Source: Lentimonas sp. CC4 (GTDB taxonomy: Bacteria > Verrucomicrobiota > Verrucomicrobiia > Opitutales > Coraliomargaritaceae). Taken from it: a stretch of DNA of 64,000 nt. The stretch is from NCBI RefSeq assembly GCF_902728235.1, contig NZ_CACVBO010000001.1:124001-188000 (forward strand), given 5' to 3'. Below are positions 25,916 through 34,246 of this stretch, one piece after another (the stretch's first letter is position 1; each line of letters starts with the position of its first letter). Under the pieces are notes generated by a model. That model searched no databases and was not told the origin of the DNA. It was given only the letters and a program-made list of their open reading frames with translations. The translations under genes and the position numbers were made by a program.

Positions 25916-27094
25916 CTACGATCGCACAGTGCGCTTTTTCCCCAAGAACCGACGATAGCTGAGCGAAAATCCGGTATAGACTAGAAACAACGATGCAGCT
26001 GTCGCAATCGTTGCGATCACCTTTCCCACGAAACCAAACGCGGCGCCGGTATGGATAAACCGCACCCACACGCGTGCCTGCAGCCCGGGGCTACGATCTT
26101 GTAAGCGGACTGCTTGCAACACATCACTGGTATACGGATCCACCTCGACAGGAATCCAGCCGCGACTTGGCATATAGTCCGGCACATAGACGTCTAATTT
26201 CAAAGGCACCAACGGCTCGCCGTCCGATGCCGCCGTAGTCAAAGGCATTCCAATCGTCTCCCAATCAGGAAAGGCTACCTGCGCTCCAACTAGCGACGCT
26301 TCATAGCTCAAAAGTTCAGCGCCCTCTTCGGGCATTGGCACTTCCGCGGGAGCGACTGCCATCATACGAAAGTCCCTAACTTCAGGAGCGTCCTCTCCCG
26401 AAAGCGTGAAGACCAATTTATGCCCCCACTCGAAAGAGATCACTACTGCAGTGGCAGCTAAAATCACCAATACTGGTAAACTCCAAAAACCAAATACATT
26501 ATGCCAATTGTAGTCACGCGCCTTGCCCTTTGCCCCGCGCTTAAAAAGTAGAATCGATTTAATTGCGCGCGCACTCCGCTTCTTCGGAAACCAAAGATAA
26601 AGCCCAGTCAGACAGAGTCCTAGAAACGCAAGGTTCGATACACCGTTAATCGTCCGGCCGATAATATAATTATCCTCTCCATGAAAGGCCAGGAAGCGAT
26701 GCCACATCTCAATCTCATGTATCACATCATGCGCACCCGCACGTCGCGAATCACCGATGGCACCAGTATATGAGTTTACATATAAACGTTCATGACGCCC
26801 ATGCAGAAAGACAAACGCACGCCCATCATCCGCAGGCACTTCAACATAGTTCGCGTCGAATTCGGGACGCTCTAATTCTAGCACTTCCAGCATCTCCGCA
26901 ATGCCTAACGGAGAGGCCTCCGCAGGCACTTCAACATGGCTCACCTCGCGATCGACCCAATCCAAGATCTCTTCTTCAAAAGCGATCGCGATCCCAGTCG
27001 CAGACATAATCGCGATGACCACTCCAGCGACCAAGCCGCACACAAGGTGCACCCAAAATATTGTTTTACGAAATAGACTCCCCTGAACCTTCAT
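25916..27094 (-). CDS. PepSY-associated membrane protein (PiuB-like), second copy
   Basis: About 392 aa from the ATG at 27094, which has AAGAGG nine bases upstream; a TTG six codons earlier is less likely. It shows four TMs and the PepSY_TM pattern: FRKTIFWVHLVCGLVAGVVIAIMSATGIAIAF at the N-terminus, a first PepSY domain (ISEMLEVL-like LGIAEMLEVLELERPEF), IHEIEMWHRFLAFHGEDN, TM2-TM3 with WHNVFGFWSLPVLVILAATAVV, a second PepSY segment and a final TM (IATIATAASLFLVYTGFSLSYRRF). Histidines in the TMs could hold haem. It probably releases or reduces iron delivered by the adjacent TonB receptor. Longer than and not identical to the copy at 15127. Confidence 0.85.
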   Translation of the reverse strand: MKVQGSLFRKTIFWVHLVCGLVAGVVIAIMSATGIAIAFEEEILDWVDREVSHVEVPAEASPLGIAEMLEVLELERPEFDANYVEVPADDGRAFVFLHGRHERLYVNSYTGAIGDSRRAGAHDVIHEIEMWHRFLAFHGEDNYIIGRTINGVSNLAFLGLCLTGLYLWFPKKRSARAIKSILLFKRGAKGKARDYNWHNVFGFWSLPVLVILAATAVVISFEWGHKLVFTLSGEDAPEVRDFRMMAVAPAEVPMPEEGAELLSYEASLVGAQVAFPDWETIGMPLTTAASDGEPLVPLKLDVYVPDYMPSRGWIPVEVDPYTSDVLQAVRLQDRSPGLQARVWVRFIHTGAAFGFVGKVIATIATAASLFLVYTGFSLSYRRFLGKKRTVRS

Positions 27095-27271
27095 TATCAA
27101 ATCCCTCTTCAATCACATTAAAAATCAGCAAAAAACCGCCGATGACTTCGCTCAAAAGAACGTAAGATGTGATCCCTGATCTGCCCGTAACTGCAGCTCA
27201 AACATATTCTCTCGATTACAAAAATGGGCTATTTTCACTCCGGCATTGGGTAGAAATTCGAACAAAAGATG

Positions 27272-27427
27272 TGCTATAGTTTTCCACGTAAGATCAGCAG
27301 TCGATCAAACAGAAGCCCACCATATCCTTCTGAATGTTCATCAGTGAAGGCTGCTGATCTTACGCTAAAGTGTAATAACTCAAAAATAAGATGCACCTAT
27401 CAGACTATCTGGTAGGTGCATTTTTTT
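27272..27427 (+). ncRNA. candidate small RNA with own promoter and terminator
   Basis: An extended -10 (TGCTATAGT, 27272-27280) is followed by a perfect 14-bp inverted repeat, CGTAAGATCAGCAG (27287-27300) and CTGCTGATCTTACG (27351-27364). An inner CAGAAG/CTTCTG stem lies between them. About 25 bases later comes a textbook terminator, ATGCACCTA ... TAGGTGCAT plus T7 (27391-27427). No ORF of note lies inside, and the nearest downstream gene starts 600 bp away. The predicted transcript is about 140 nt. It does not match 6S, SRP, tmRNA or any riboswitch I know. Confidence 0.5.
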
Positions 27428-27474
27428 GCTTTCACAGTCAGACATATACTCTCAGTCGATGATGATCGATGAAC

Positions 27475-27660
27475 CTTAAAAGGGTAGTTAGAAGCTAGAA
27501 GGCAGTAGTTAGGAGCTGAATATCAGTGTTTTATAAACAATCTTCGATTCGCCATATGGCTTCGCCCTTCGGTTGAGTATCGCTACGCTCGGTAGGCGCC
27601 AGCGAACGCGATTGTAAGGGATTCATTACCAAGGACTAACTTCTGACTCCAACTTCTAAC
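27475..27660. repeat. imperfect inverted repeat in the 27.1-28.0 kb gap
   Basis: AGTTAGAAGCTAGAAGGCAG and AGTTAGGAGCTG (27486-27521) are mirrored by CTAACTTCTGACTCC and AACTTCTAACTCC (27634-27663). The middle contains GGCTTCGCCCTTCGGTTGAG. No coding potential is apparent. The rest of the gap (27661-27865) shows nothing I can name. Confidence 0.45.
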
Positions 27661-27865
27661 TCCAGAATCTAGGATGAAGAGTGCCTGCGATACTACTGCG
27701 CATCACGTATTGTGATTTTTAGCAGATCCGTAGACTTTTCACAAATCTAGATGCCCATGAGTCTAATACTGTTTTCTAAAGTGTTTGATCCTTACCAATA
27801 AGTCTTTCGTAGCCTAGGTTCTCGGAACCGGGTCGAACCGCCCAGCCCCCGACAGACATCGCTAA

Positions 27866-27905
27866 TGAGACTCAATCTTCAACTCTTGAATGAGACTGAG
27901 TCACA
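27866..27905. promoter_or_regulatory. two 7-1-7 inverted repeats upstream of the ferredoxin gene
   Basis: TGAGACTCAATCTTC (27866-27880) and TGAGACTGAGTCACA (27891-27905), 25 bp apart centre to centre. Both have the intact TGAGACT half; the second half is degenerate. They match the operator candidates at 12783-12847. The ferredoxin start lies 135 bp downstream, so a fairly long leader or an intervening promoter is implied. Confidence 0.5.
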
Positions 27906-28039
27906 TCCTCACTAAATAAACCATTAACAACTAATAAACAGCGACTTACAACTCCAAAGCACATCATATCACTTGCAAAAAGAGCATATCATAGAAACAT
28001 TAGTAGCTCTTCATTTAACCATTAACCGTATTATATATT

Positions 28040-28234
28040 ATGTATCTCATTAAACCAGATCTCTGCGTCATGTGCGACGCTTGCCGCCCCGTTTGCCCAC
28101 GTAATGCAATTAGTGCACACGCATCTGAAGCCACTTACGTCGTCAATGCAGACGAATGCAACGACTGCTCAAACATGGGTGCAGTGCGCTGCGTGCCTCA
28201 ATGCCCAGTGGACGCGATTATCAAAGGCCAATAG
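28040..28234 (+). CDS. 2[4Fe-4S] ferredoxin
   Basis: A 64-aa bacterial ferredoxin. All eight cluster cysteines are present: C9, C12, C15, C19 ([12 protein letters not shown]) and C40, C43, C51, C55 ([17 protein letters not shown]). The second motif has an insertion between its second and third Cys, as in Alv/FdxN-type ferredoxins, which have low-potential clusters. It would be a cytosolic electron carrier. It stands alone, with a strong terminator 34 bp after the stop and iron-type operators upstream. Placement beside DUF3793 and the iron island suggests iron-responsive expression. Confidence 0.93.
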   Translation: MYLIKPDLCVMCDACRPVCPRNAISAHASEATYVVNADECNDCSNMGAVRCVPQCPVDAIIKGQ

Positions 28235-28268
28235 CCCAACTCATCGCTTCTGAATTTAAGTTTAATCA

Positions 28269-28298
28269 AAACCGCGCTTTAATCAGCGCGGTTTTTTT
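28269..28298. terminator. terminator of the ferredoxin gene
   Basis: AACCGCGCT ... AGCGCGGTT followed by seven T in total. The run of A on the other side (TCAAAACC) is short, so it works best for the rightward ferredoxin transcript, though it may also end the convergent DUF3793 transcript. Confidence 0.9.
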
Positions 28299-28310
28299 GT
28301 AGGTGCCTTT

Positions 28311-28943
28311 CTACAACTCTGCACTACCAGCAACCTTGGACAGCATCACCAATGCGTCACAACGCGCTTTATTAAAACGACCACTGAGCTCAGTCGACTT
28401 CTTCAAACAGCCATACACTTGCCAACCACACATCCCTTTACAAGCGGTTGGAAGTAACCCCATATAGCCGAATACATCTTCTAGGGGATAGCCAAGAGCC
28501 ACACCAATTTCATGTGGTAATTCACCAGTCGCATTCCATCGCAACCGCAATTCAGCCATAAAAGCCCCAGCCTCAAGCGGAGCAGCATAGTTGAGTTTGT
28601 CGACCATCACACAATGTGGCGCCTGCTCTAAAGCTGCCTGCAGTCGCTCGGCCTGATAGACTACGAACTTAAGAAAGCCATTGCTCAAATACATCACAGA
28701 GCAACTCACACTCCAGATCTCGCTCAAACGCTGAAGGTTCGCCGTCGCGTCTGTTTCCGTCATCGAGAATTCACTTAAATCAATCGATAACAATTCTCCG
28801 GTCTTTTCGCTCAGTAAAACCGTCGAGGCATTCAAAAAGAACCATTCGTCAAAGCGTTTCTGACTCTGAGATAAGACAGCAATACCCCGCCTCCAACTAG
28901 TGAAGGATTCCGAAGAAAGTGAAGGTGTTGTAAGTAAAGACAT
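28311..28943 (-). CDS. DUF3793-family protein
   Basis: A 210-aa cytosolic protein of unknown function. The diagnostic DUF3793 block is GELPHEIGVALGYPLEDVFGYMG (about residues 138-160, family FPHE.G..LGYP..DV.GF), followed by CKGMCGWQVYGC where the family often has Y.GYWKVY, and KARCDAL. The N-terminal half includes a segment resembling LAG.K..NL. As I recall, members often neighbour flavodoxin or iron-transport genes in anaerobes; here it is convergent with a ferredoxin and its promoter carries the putative iron operator. That suggests, but does not show, a role in redox or iron adaptation. Confidence 0.78.
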   Translation of the reverse strand: MSLLTTPSLSSESFTSWRRGIAVLSQSQKRFDEWFFLNASTVLLSEKTGELLSIDLSEFSMTETDATANLQRLSEIWSVSCSVMYLSNGFLKFVVYQAERLQAALEQAPHCVMVDKLNYAAPLEAGAFMAELRLRWNATGELPHEIGVALGYPLEDVFGYMGLLPTACKGMCGWQVYGCLKKSTELSGRFNKARCDALVMLSKVAGSAEL

Positions 28944-28948
28944 CTATT

Positions 28949-28963
28949 TGATACCGAGTCTCA
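28949..28963. promoter_or_regulatory. 7-1-7 inverted repeat at the DUF3793 gene start
   Basis: TGATACCGAGTCTCA, 6 bp upstream of the ATG. It shares ACCGAGTCTCAATATC with the site at 12838, an identical 16-bp stretch across two unrelated promoters. Its closeness to the start would suit repression. Confidence 0.55.
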
Positions 28964-29011
28964 ATATCGAAAACTGGATCCACGCAAGCCTAAATCAAAA
29001 TAAATGCGCAG

Positions 29012-29120
29012 TCCGCCTGCTTGCCTGGCATGAGTCTGCCGAATGTATCAGGCGGATCGACTGGAATGAACGCCCCCCTATCCCCACGGCGGGCAACCAG
29101 CTAAAGCAAGTCGCCGACGT
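29012..29120. repeat. dispersed repeat, copy B (first copy at 12536)
   Basis: Same orientation and similar length as copy A. Shared blocks include CTGCCGAATGTA and AGCTAAAGCAAGTCGCC. It lies between the DUF3793 promoter and the metG terminator. Confidence 0.75.
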
Positions 29121-29128
29121 CCTCTCAC

Positions 29129-29166
29129 AAAAAAACGGGCGATCCGCATTTGCGAATCGCCCGTTT
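29129..29166 (-). terminator. rho-independent terminator of metG
   Basis: Read leftward, AAACGGGCGATTCGC pairs with GCGGATCGCCCGTTTTTTT. It lies 21 bp after the metG stop. Confidence 0.9.
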
Positions 29167-29186
29167 GAATTAAAAATCAGCGAGTG

Positions 29187-30725
29187 CTATTTCTTTTCCG
29201 GTCGTGGGAAGAGAATCGTCTTTTCGCCAAGCGCCTTGCCTTCGAGGGTGTTGCCCCACTCTAGCTGGCCTTCGAGGCTGTCGAAGTTGTCTGCTCCAAC
29301 GAGAACGCGCACCTTGTCGGAAATTTCCGGCATGACGGGTGTGAGCATCACGACTCCGAGGCGTAGCGCCTCTGCCATGAATGCCAATGATGTTGCCAAA
29401 CGCGCTTGATCCTCAGGCGCATCCGACTTCGCGAGCTTCCACGGCGCACGTGTTTCGGCGTATTTGTTGATGCCGGAAATGAACGTGAAGATACGATCCA
29501 ATGCCTTGTGAAACTGGAAGCCTTCGTAGAGTGGAATGAGTTCGCCTTGGGTCTTTTCCCACAGTGCTTTCAGATCTTGCTCGGGTTGCTCATCGACACA
29601 TGCCGCAGGCACTTTGCCTTCGGAGTAACGACTGCCCATGTTGAGCAAACGGCTGACGAGGTTACCGAGATCATTTGCGAGGTCGCTGTTGTAGCGGCTC
29701 ATAAACAGATCGATTGAGAACTCACTGTCTTGACCGACGTTCATTTCACGCGTCACGAAGTAGCGGAATGCATCGGTGCCAAACTGCTCGATCAAATCAA
29801 GTGGGTCGACGACTTCGCCAGTGCTCTTTGACATTTTCGCGCCCGAACTGAGCCACCATCCGTGGACGAGGAAGTGCTTAGGTAGCTCAATATTGAGCGC
29901 CTTGAGCATGATCGGCCAGTAAACCGCGTGCGGTGGCACGAGGATGTCCTTACCGATGACATGGTAATCCGCAGGCCAGTTCTTCTCAAATTCGTCGGTG
30001 CCATAGCCAGCTGCCGTAATATAGTTGGTCAACGCATCGAACCACACGTAAGTCACATATTCCGTGTCGAATGGCAGCTCAATGCCCCACTCTAGACGTG
30101 ATTTCGGACGTGAGATGCAAAGATCGTTCAGCGGCTCCTTCTTGAGGAACTGCATCACATCTGCACTACGGAAGCGCGGATAGATCATCTCAGGATTTGT
30201 CTCAATCGTTTCGATCAACCAATCCTGATACTGAGCGAGCTTGAAGAAATAGTTGGTCTCTACGACTTCCTCGACTTCGCCAAAGATCTCAGGCCATTTG
30301 CCATCCACCTTCTCTTTTTCAGTGACAAATTGCTCCTGGCGTTGGCTGTAGTAGCCATTGTAGTCCGCCTTGTAGATCTGACCTTCATCGAAGAGTTTCT
30401 GCAAAATGCCAGCGACCACCTTCTTATGACGTGGCTCGGTGGTGCGGATATAGTCGTCGTTAGTAATATGCAGGCGTTCGCATAGACCTTGAAATTTCTC
30501 GGCATGGCCATCGCAGAATGCCTGCGGCTCAATGTTCTGCTTCTCAGCCGACATCTGCACCTTTTGGCCGTGCTCGTCGAGACCTGTGACAAATTTCACT
30601 TGGTCTCCTTGTAGACGACGGAAGCGCGCGACGATGTCCGTCAGCACTTTTTCGTAGGCGTGCCCAAGGTGCGGCGCGCCGTTTGCGTAGTCGATTGCGG
30701 TGGTGATGTAGAAGTTCTTGCTCAT
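29187..30725 (-). CDS. metG: methionyl-tRNA synthetase
   Basis: A 512-aa class I synthetase charging tRNA-Met. The HIGH motif is HLGH (residues 19-22 in NGAPHLGHAYE) and the KMSKS motif is in SGAKMSKSTGEVVDP near residue 295. The protein is the short form without the C-terminal tRNA-binding (EMAP-like) domain. The connective peptide (EKEKVDGKWPEIFGEVEE) lacks the four-cysteine zinc knuckle, as in the MetG2-type of many bacteria. I chose the ATG at 30725 (MSKNFYITTAIDY), the family-typical start. A clear terminator follows. Confidence 0.97.
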   Translation of the reverse strand: MSKNFYITTAIDYANGAPHLGHAYEKVLTDIVARFRRLQGDQVKFVTGLDEHGQKVQMSAEKQNIEPQAFCDGHAEKFQGLCERLHITNDDYIRTTEPRHKKVVAGILQKLFDEGQIYKADYNGYYSQRQEQFVTEKEKVDGKWPEIFGEVEEVVETNYFFKLAQYQDWLIETIETNPEMIYPRFRSADVMQFLKKEPLNDLCISRPKSRLEWGIELPFDTEYVTYVWFDALTNYITAAGYGTDEFEKNWPADYHVIGKDILVPPHAVYWPIMLKALNIELPKHFLVHGWWLSSGAKMSKSTGEVVDPLDLIEQFGTDAFRYFVTREMNVGQDSEFSIDLFMSRYNSDLANDLGNLVSRLLNMGSRYSEGKVPAACVDEQPEQDLKALWEKTQGELIPLYEGFQFHKALDRIFTFISGINKYAETRAPWKLAKSDAPEDQARLATSLAFMAEALRLGVVMLTPVMPEISDKVRVLVGADNFDSLEGQLEWGNTLEGKALGEKTILFPRPEKK

Positions 30726-30793
30726 GGAAACCGAGCAAGTTGGTTGATTTCCCACAGGGGCGCAAGTCCGTAGGCAAGGAGATCGTCAGTCGA

Positions 30794-32305
30794 CTATTTC
30801 AGCCCTTCGACAACGAATTGCCGCTTGCCCTTCCAAATGCCGAGCTTAACCACCATCGCTGACGGAGCCTCAGCTCCTTTGATCTCCTTCAGTTGTGCAT
30901 ACACCGCTTTATCCGGCGCATAGGCTGCCCACTGATCGCCACCGACGTCGATCGTCATCGGCCGCAGCTTCAACACCATTGCGTTCACTTGATACAGGTG
31001 CCCGACATACGGCCCCAACTCTGCATCTGCTACATCGACTAGAAAAGCACCGTCGTCTAGCTGGAGATCCATCGTCGGCAAATAGCCGAGGGGCATCTCA
31101 AAGTCCAAAGCATCATCCCCCGCACTCGGGGTTTCTAATTCAACAAACTCGCCGGCCACTCCACTTCCCACAGAAAACCGTGCAGCAACAGGAAAATGAT
31201 CCGTGACACCGCCACCCGTCTCGCCGGCGAAATTCCATTCTAGGGGACGCCCTAAAGGATCGGCATTCAGACCTGGAACCATCAACACTTCAAAACTGCC
31301 ATCGACATAACGAACGCCCGATTGATCATAAAGGCCGCGCGTGATGAGCAGATGCATCAGCGTCCCACGATTCCCCTTCCAAACTTCAGAATAGCGCTGC
31401 TCTGGCGGCAATTCAAACCAAAGGTTATACAGATCCACGCCACCGAGCTCGCGAATGGCCAACTCATCACCTTGTGAGCCGAGCACGTCATTGATACCAG
31501 TCGTGACATCTGGATATAGAATCGAGTGATTGTAATGCGAGTTGAGGTCGCCGCCGATAATGATATCCGCCATCGGGTCAGCTGCGAGGCGTGCGTCGAC
31601 TAAGCCGCGAAGCACGGTCGCATTTTGAGCGCGGATCGGCTCACGAGTCGGGCTGGAAGCACCTGACTTCCAGTGATTGACATACACGGTGAGCGGGTGC
31701 CCCTCGACATCGAGCGTCACCTCAAAAATATCACGTGCCTGCTCCAGCTCATGGAGCTGAACCTCCTGAATCGGAAAACGTGAAAAGACCGCGTTGGTGT
31801 GTGCAATGCCAACATCTTGCGCCTTCGCGGGAGCGACGACGACTGAATAGTCAACGAGTCCCGCATCGCTCAACACCTTCAACAACCACGCTTGCGCAGG
31901 CAATCCTGCATACTCAGGCTGCCAACCCGTCGTCAGCATTTGCTCAACAGTCGTCTCACGGTGTTGTTCGAGGAATACATTGAGATCTGCCACGCCGCTC
32001 TCCGGCGTGAAGTCTGCTTCCAACTCTTGAAAAAGAATTACCTCGGGACCAGCACCTGCGTTGACTGTCTTCAGAACCGCAGCCGTATTTTGCAGCTTCG
32101 TAAGCAACTTAAGCCGCCCGTAGGTAAATGGATCGTCGGGTTCGTCTTGCGTGTAGTCCTTATAAATAGCGATCCCATCGACATCGAATAGGTTCTCTAC
32201 ATTGTAAGCGACCACAGTGAATTCACGCTCCGAAGCAGAACATCCACAGAGCCCGCATACAATAATGGCTAGAAACACTCGAACAGACGCAGGAAATTGA
32301 TTCAT
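30794..32305 (-). CDS. secreted endonuclease/exonuclease/phosphatase-family lipoprotein
   Basis: A 503-aa protein. The start at 32305 gives a lipoprotein signal peptide (FLAIIVCGLCGCSAS, Cys about 22). The EEP fold follows: VVAYNVENLFDVDG (metal-binding Asn/Glu), VILFQELEAD, NHWKSGASS, IIGGDLNSHYN and GGVTDHFPVAARF, i.e. the full catalytic set of the DNase I-like superfamily. After about residue 360 there is an extra C-terminal domain of about 120 aa with no recognised signature. It may be a periplasmic or surface nuclease or phosphodiesterase; the substrate is unknown. It lies 68 bp upstream of metG on the same strand. Confidence 0.85.
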   Translation of the reverse strand: MNQFPASVRVFLAIIVCGLCGCSASEREFTVVAYNVENLFDVDGIAIYKDYTQDEPDDPFTYGRLKLLTKLQNTAAVLKTVNAGAGPEVILFQELEADFTPESGVADLNVFLEQHRETTVEQMLTTGWQPEYAGLPAQAWLLKVLSDAGLVDYSVVVAPAKAQDVGIAHTNAVFSRFPIQEVQLHELEQARDIFEVTLDVEGHPLTVYVNHWKSGASSPTREPIRAQNATVLRGLVDARLAADPMADIIIGGDLNSHYNHSILYPDVTTGINDVLGSQGDELAIRELGGVDLYNLWFELPPEQRYSEVWKGNRGTLMHLLITRGLYDQSGVRYVDGSFEVLMVPGLNADPLGRPLEWNFAGETGGGVTDHFPVAARFSVGSGVAGEFVELETPSAGDDALDFEMPLGYLPTMDLQLDDGAFLVDVADAELGPYVGHLYQVNAMVLKLRPMTIDVGGDQWAAYAPDKAVYAQLKEIKGAEAPSAMVVKLGIWKGKRQFVVEGLK

Positions 32306-32407
32306 AAGCGTAAACCAATGAATCAAATTCCGACCGTAGACAAGCGAGCAACGCGCCTCACTCTCAATTATTAGAGTGAATCGCAAAAGTCACAAAGCAG
32401 TGATTGC

Positions 32408-32926
32408 CTATGATTCGCCCGCAGTCTCAGCAACCGCCTTCTGAGCATCACATGCGCAATACAACGCCACATCTGGAATATCGATAATCACATGCACGAT
32501 CATCCGCAGAATAATCACTGCCAACGCTTGAATCCCACCAAACAGTAAGACCGCTCCAGCAGCTGCTGGCACAGGCAGCATAATCGCCTGTAAGAGCGCA
32601 ACAATCATGATCGCCGCCAAGATCACCCAAGAGAGGACATTCACTAGTAAGCGCTGATCGGCATAGGCAGACTCGGCACGAACTTGTGCGCGCAATGCAC
32701 CTGAAGCAGAGACCGCCGACGGCGTGTGCATCCCTTGGGAGCTCGACTTCGTTGAACTGCGCCTGCGTGAACTGCCGCTCTTCGAACCCGATGAGCGCCC
32801 ACCACGCGGATTTCCACGTGCGTTACAATAAGCGGCATAGGCCTGCTGCCACTGATGGTCCGACATCTTACGAGTGCTCGGATCCATCTTCTCACGAGAG
32901 GTCTTAAACGCTTCAAAACTTTTCAT
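32408..32926 (-). CDS. small hypothetical membrane protein
   Basis: About 172 aa from ATG 32926. The N-terminal half is polar with a Ser/Arg-rich low-complexity stretch (RSSGSKSGSSRRRSSTKSS). The C-terminal half has two closely spaced TMs (VLSWVILAAIMIVALLQAIML; AAGAVLLFGGIQALAVIILRM) and ends with CACDAQ. No family is recognised. The nearby nuclease gene (102 bp downstream) shares the strand but no link is seen. Confidence 0.6.
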   Translation of the reverse strand: MKSFEAFKTSREKMDPSTRKMSDHQWQQAYAAYCNARGNPRGGRSSGSKSGSSRRRSSTKSSSQGMHTPSAVSASGALRAQVRAESAYADQRLLVNVLSWVILAAIMIVALLQAIMLPVPAAAGAVLLFGGIQALAVIILRMIVHVIIDIPDVALYCACDAQKAVAETAGES

Positions 32927-33069
32927 GCCACGAGTTGTAGGTGTATCGAAGGACATCTGCAACACTAAGGAGAACCCAACAGCACGAGTCGCCCACGCAT
33001 AAAAAATGTTAATCGTCACTTTCAGTGAGAAGCGCACGCATGGAGAGTGATGGAGCTCGCTACGATTTC

Positions 33070-33175
33070 TCTGAAGAAATCGGCTGTAGCGATGCGACGC
33101 TAGTCGCGTCTACTGTTGGACGGGGCACCTTGCCGCGGTCGACCTCGCTAGCGCGAGTTCGCTACAATCTTTCTG
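33070..33175. repeat. series of short hairpin repeats
   Basis: GCGACGCTAGTCGCG (33094-33108), GGGGCACCTTGCCGCGG and CTCGCTAGCGCGAG follow each other in the 32927-33268 gap, embedded in TGTAGCGA and GCTACAATC flanks. They are of the same general type as the hairpins at 9087 and 40119. The rest of the gap holds only the mscS terminator. Confidence 0.55.
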
Positions 33176-33213
33176 CTTTATGGCACAATCGTTCCCCGTC
33201 CTTGACGATGAAC

Positions 33214-33247
33214 CAAAAAAAACCGCCGGATCGCTCCGGCGGTTTTT
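33214..33247 (-). terminator. rho-independent terminator of the mscS-like gene
   Basis: Read leftward, AAAAACCGCCGGAGC and its complement with a run of eight T. It lies 22 bp after the stop. Confidence 0.92.
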
Positions 33248-33268
33248 GAAAATCGAAAAGCAAAAAAC

Positions 33269-34072
33269 TTACGAGGCGTTCTCTTGGAACATGTGCACGT
33301 CTTGCTGCGGGTAAGGGATGCTGATGCCTTGTGCATCAAACGCCTCTTTGACCGCTTTAGTGAAGTCGAACTTCACACCCCAGTAATCTGCAGAGTTCAC
33401 CCAAGGGCGCACCACGAAATCGACGCTACTGTCACCGAGGTTTGCGACTTCAATCTGCACCGCAGGGTCTTTCAACACACGCTCATCGGCAGCAAGCAAG
33501 TCGAGCATGATCTGCTTCGCCTTGTTCAAGTCATCACCATATCCGACACCAACGACCATATCGACGCGACGTGTCGGGTGAGCAGAAAGATTAGTGATTG
33601 AACCACCCATGATCGCCGAGTTTGGCATAATGATCTTAATATTGTCCGGAGTCTTCAGCTCAGTCGTCAACAGACCGACTTCAATCACGACGCCCATTTC
33701 GCCACCAGCTTTGATGACGTTGCCAGCCTTAAAGGGCTTAAACAGAATCAACAACACACCCGAAGCAAAGTTTGAAAGTGAGCCTTGAAGCGCCAAGCCA
33801 ATTGCCAAACCAGCCGCAGCAATCACCGCAGCAAACGAAGTGGTCTCAACACCGAGCTTACCAATCGCAGCAATCGCGACGAATACGACGATCGCACCGT
33901 AAAGCATACTGGAGAAGAAACCGATCAGCGTGGCATCCACCTCTTTCTTAGTCAGCATCTGGGCAAATAATGCTTTAATCTTTTTAGCCAGCCACATGCC
34001 GACGACGAGAATAACGATGGCTGCGATCAATCGCATGCCAAGGTTAGTGATGTTAGTGATGATGTTATCCAT
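33269..34072 (-). CDS. MscS-family small-conductance mechanosensitive channel
   Basis: A 267-aa channel of E. coli MscS size. It has three TMs at the N-terminus (TM1 IAAIVILVVGMWLAKKI; TM2 MLYGAIVVFVAIAAIGKLGV), with the pore-lining TM3 containing AVIAAAGLAIGLALQGSLSNFASGVLLILFKPFKAGN. The alternating Gly/Ala pattern and QGSLSNFASG are highly conserved. The beta domain (VIEVGLLTTELKTPDNIKIIMPNSAIMGG) and cytoplasmic alpha/beta domain follow. It would release solutes on hypo-osmotic shock. Monocistronic with its own terminator. Confidence 0.95.
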   Translation of the reverse strand: MDNIITNITNLGMRLIAAIVILVVGMWLAKKIKALFAQMLTKKEVDATLIGFFSSMLYGAIVVFVAIAAIGKLGVETTSFAAVIAAAGLAIGLALQGSLSNFASGVLLILFKPFKAGNVIKAGGEMGVVIEVGLLTTELKTPDNIKIIMPNSAIMGGSITNLSAHPTRRVDMVVGVGYGDDLNKAKQIMLDLLAADERVLKDPAVQIEVANLGDSSVDFVVRPWVNSADYWGVKFDFTKAVKEAFDAQGISIPYPQQDVHMFQENAS

Positions 34073-34246
34073 TATTGATGAATCTCCGGTGATTATATAA
34101 TCGGGTTAGTTAGGTTAGAAATACAGCACTAAGCTGAATACCCTAGAAACAAGTGACAATCCCATATTAAGCAAATCAGAAGGCCATTTGACTGCGTTTA
34201 CCACGCAGAACGATTAAGAAACGAACCTCTATAAACTGATTTCCGA

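Noticed and set aside
27820-27850. GGTTCTCGGAACCGGGTCGA-like text looking like a tRNA T-arm
   Set aside because: No acceptor, D or anticodon arm could be fitted around it, and the T-arm consensus GGTTCRANYCC is not present.
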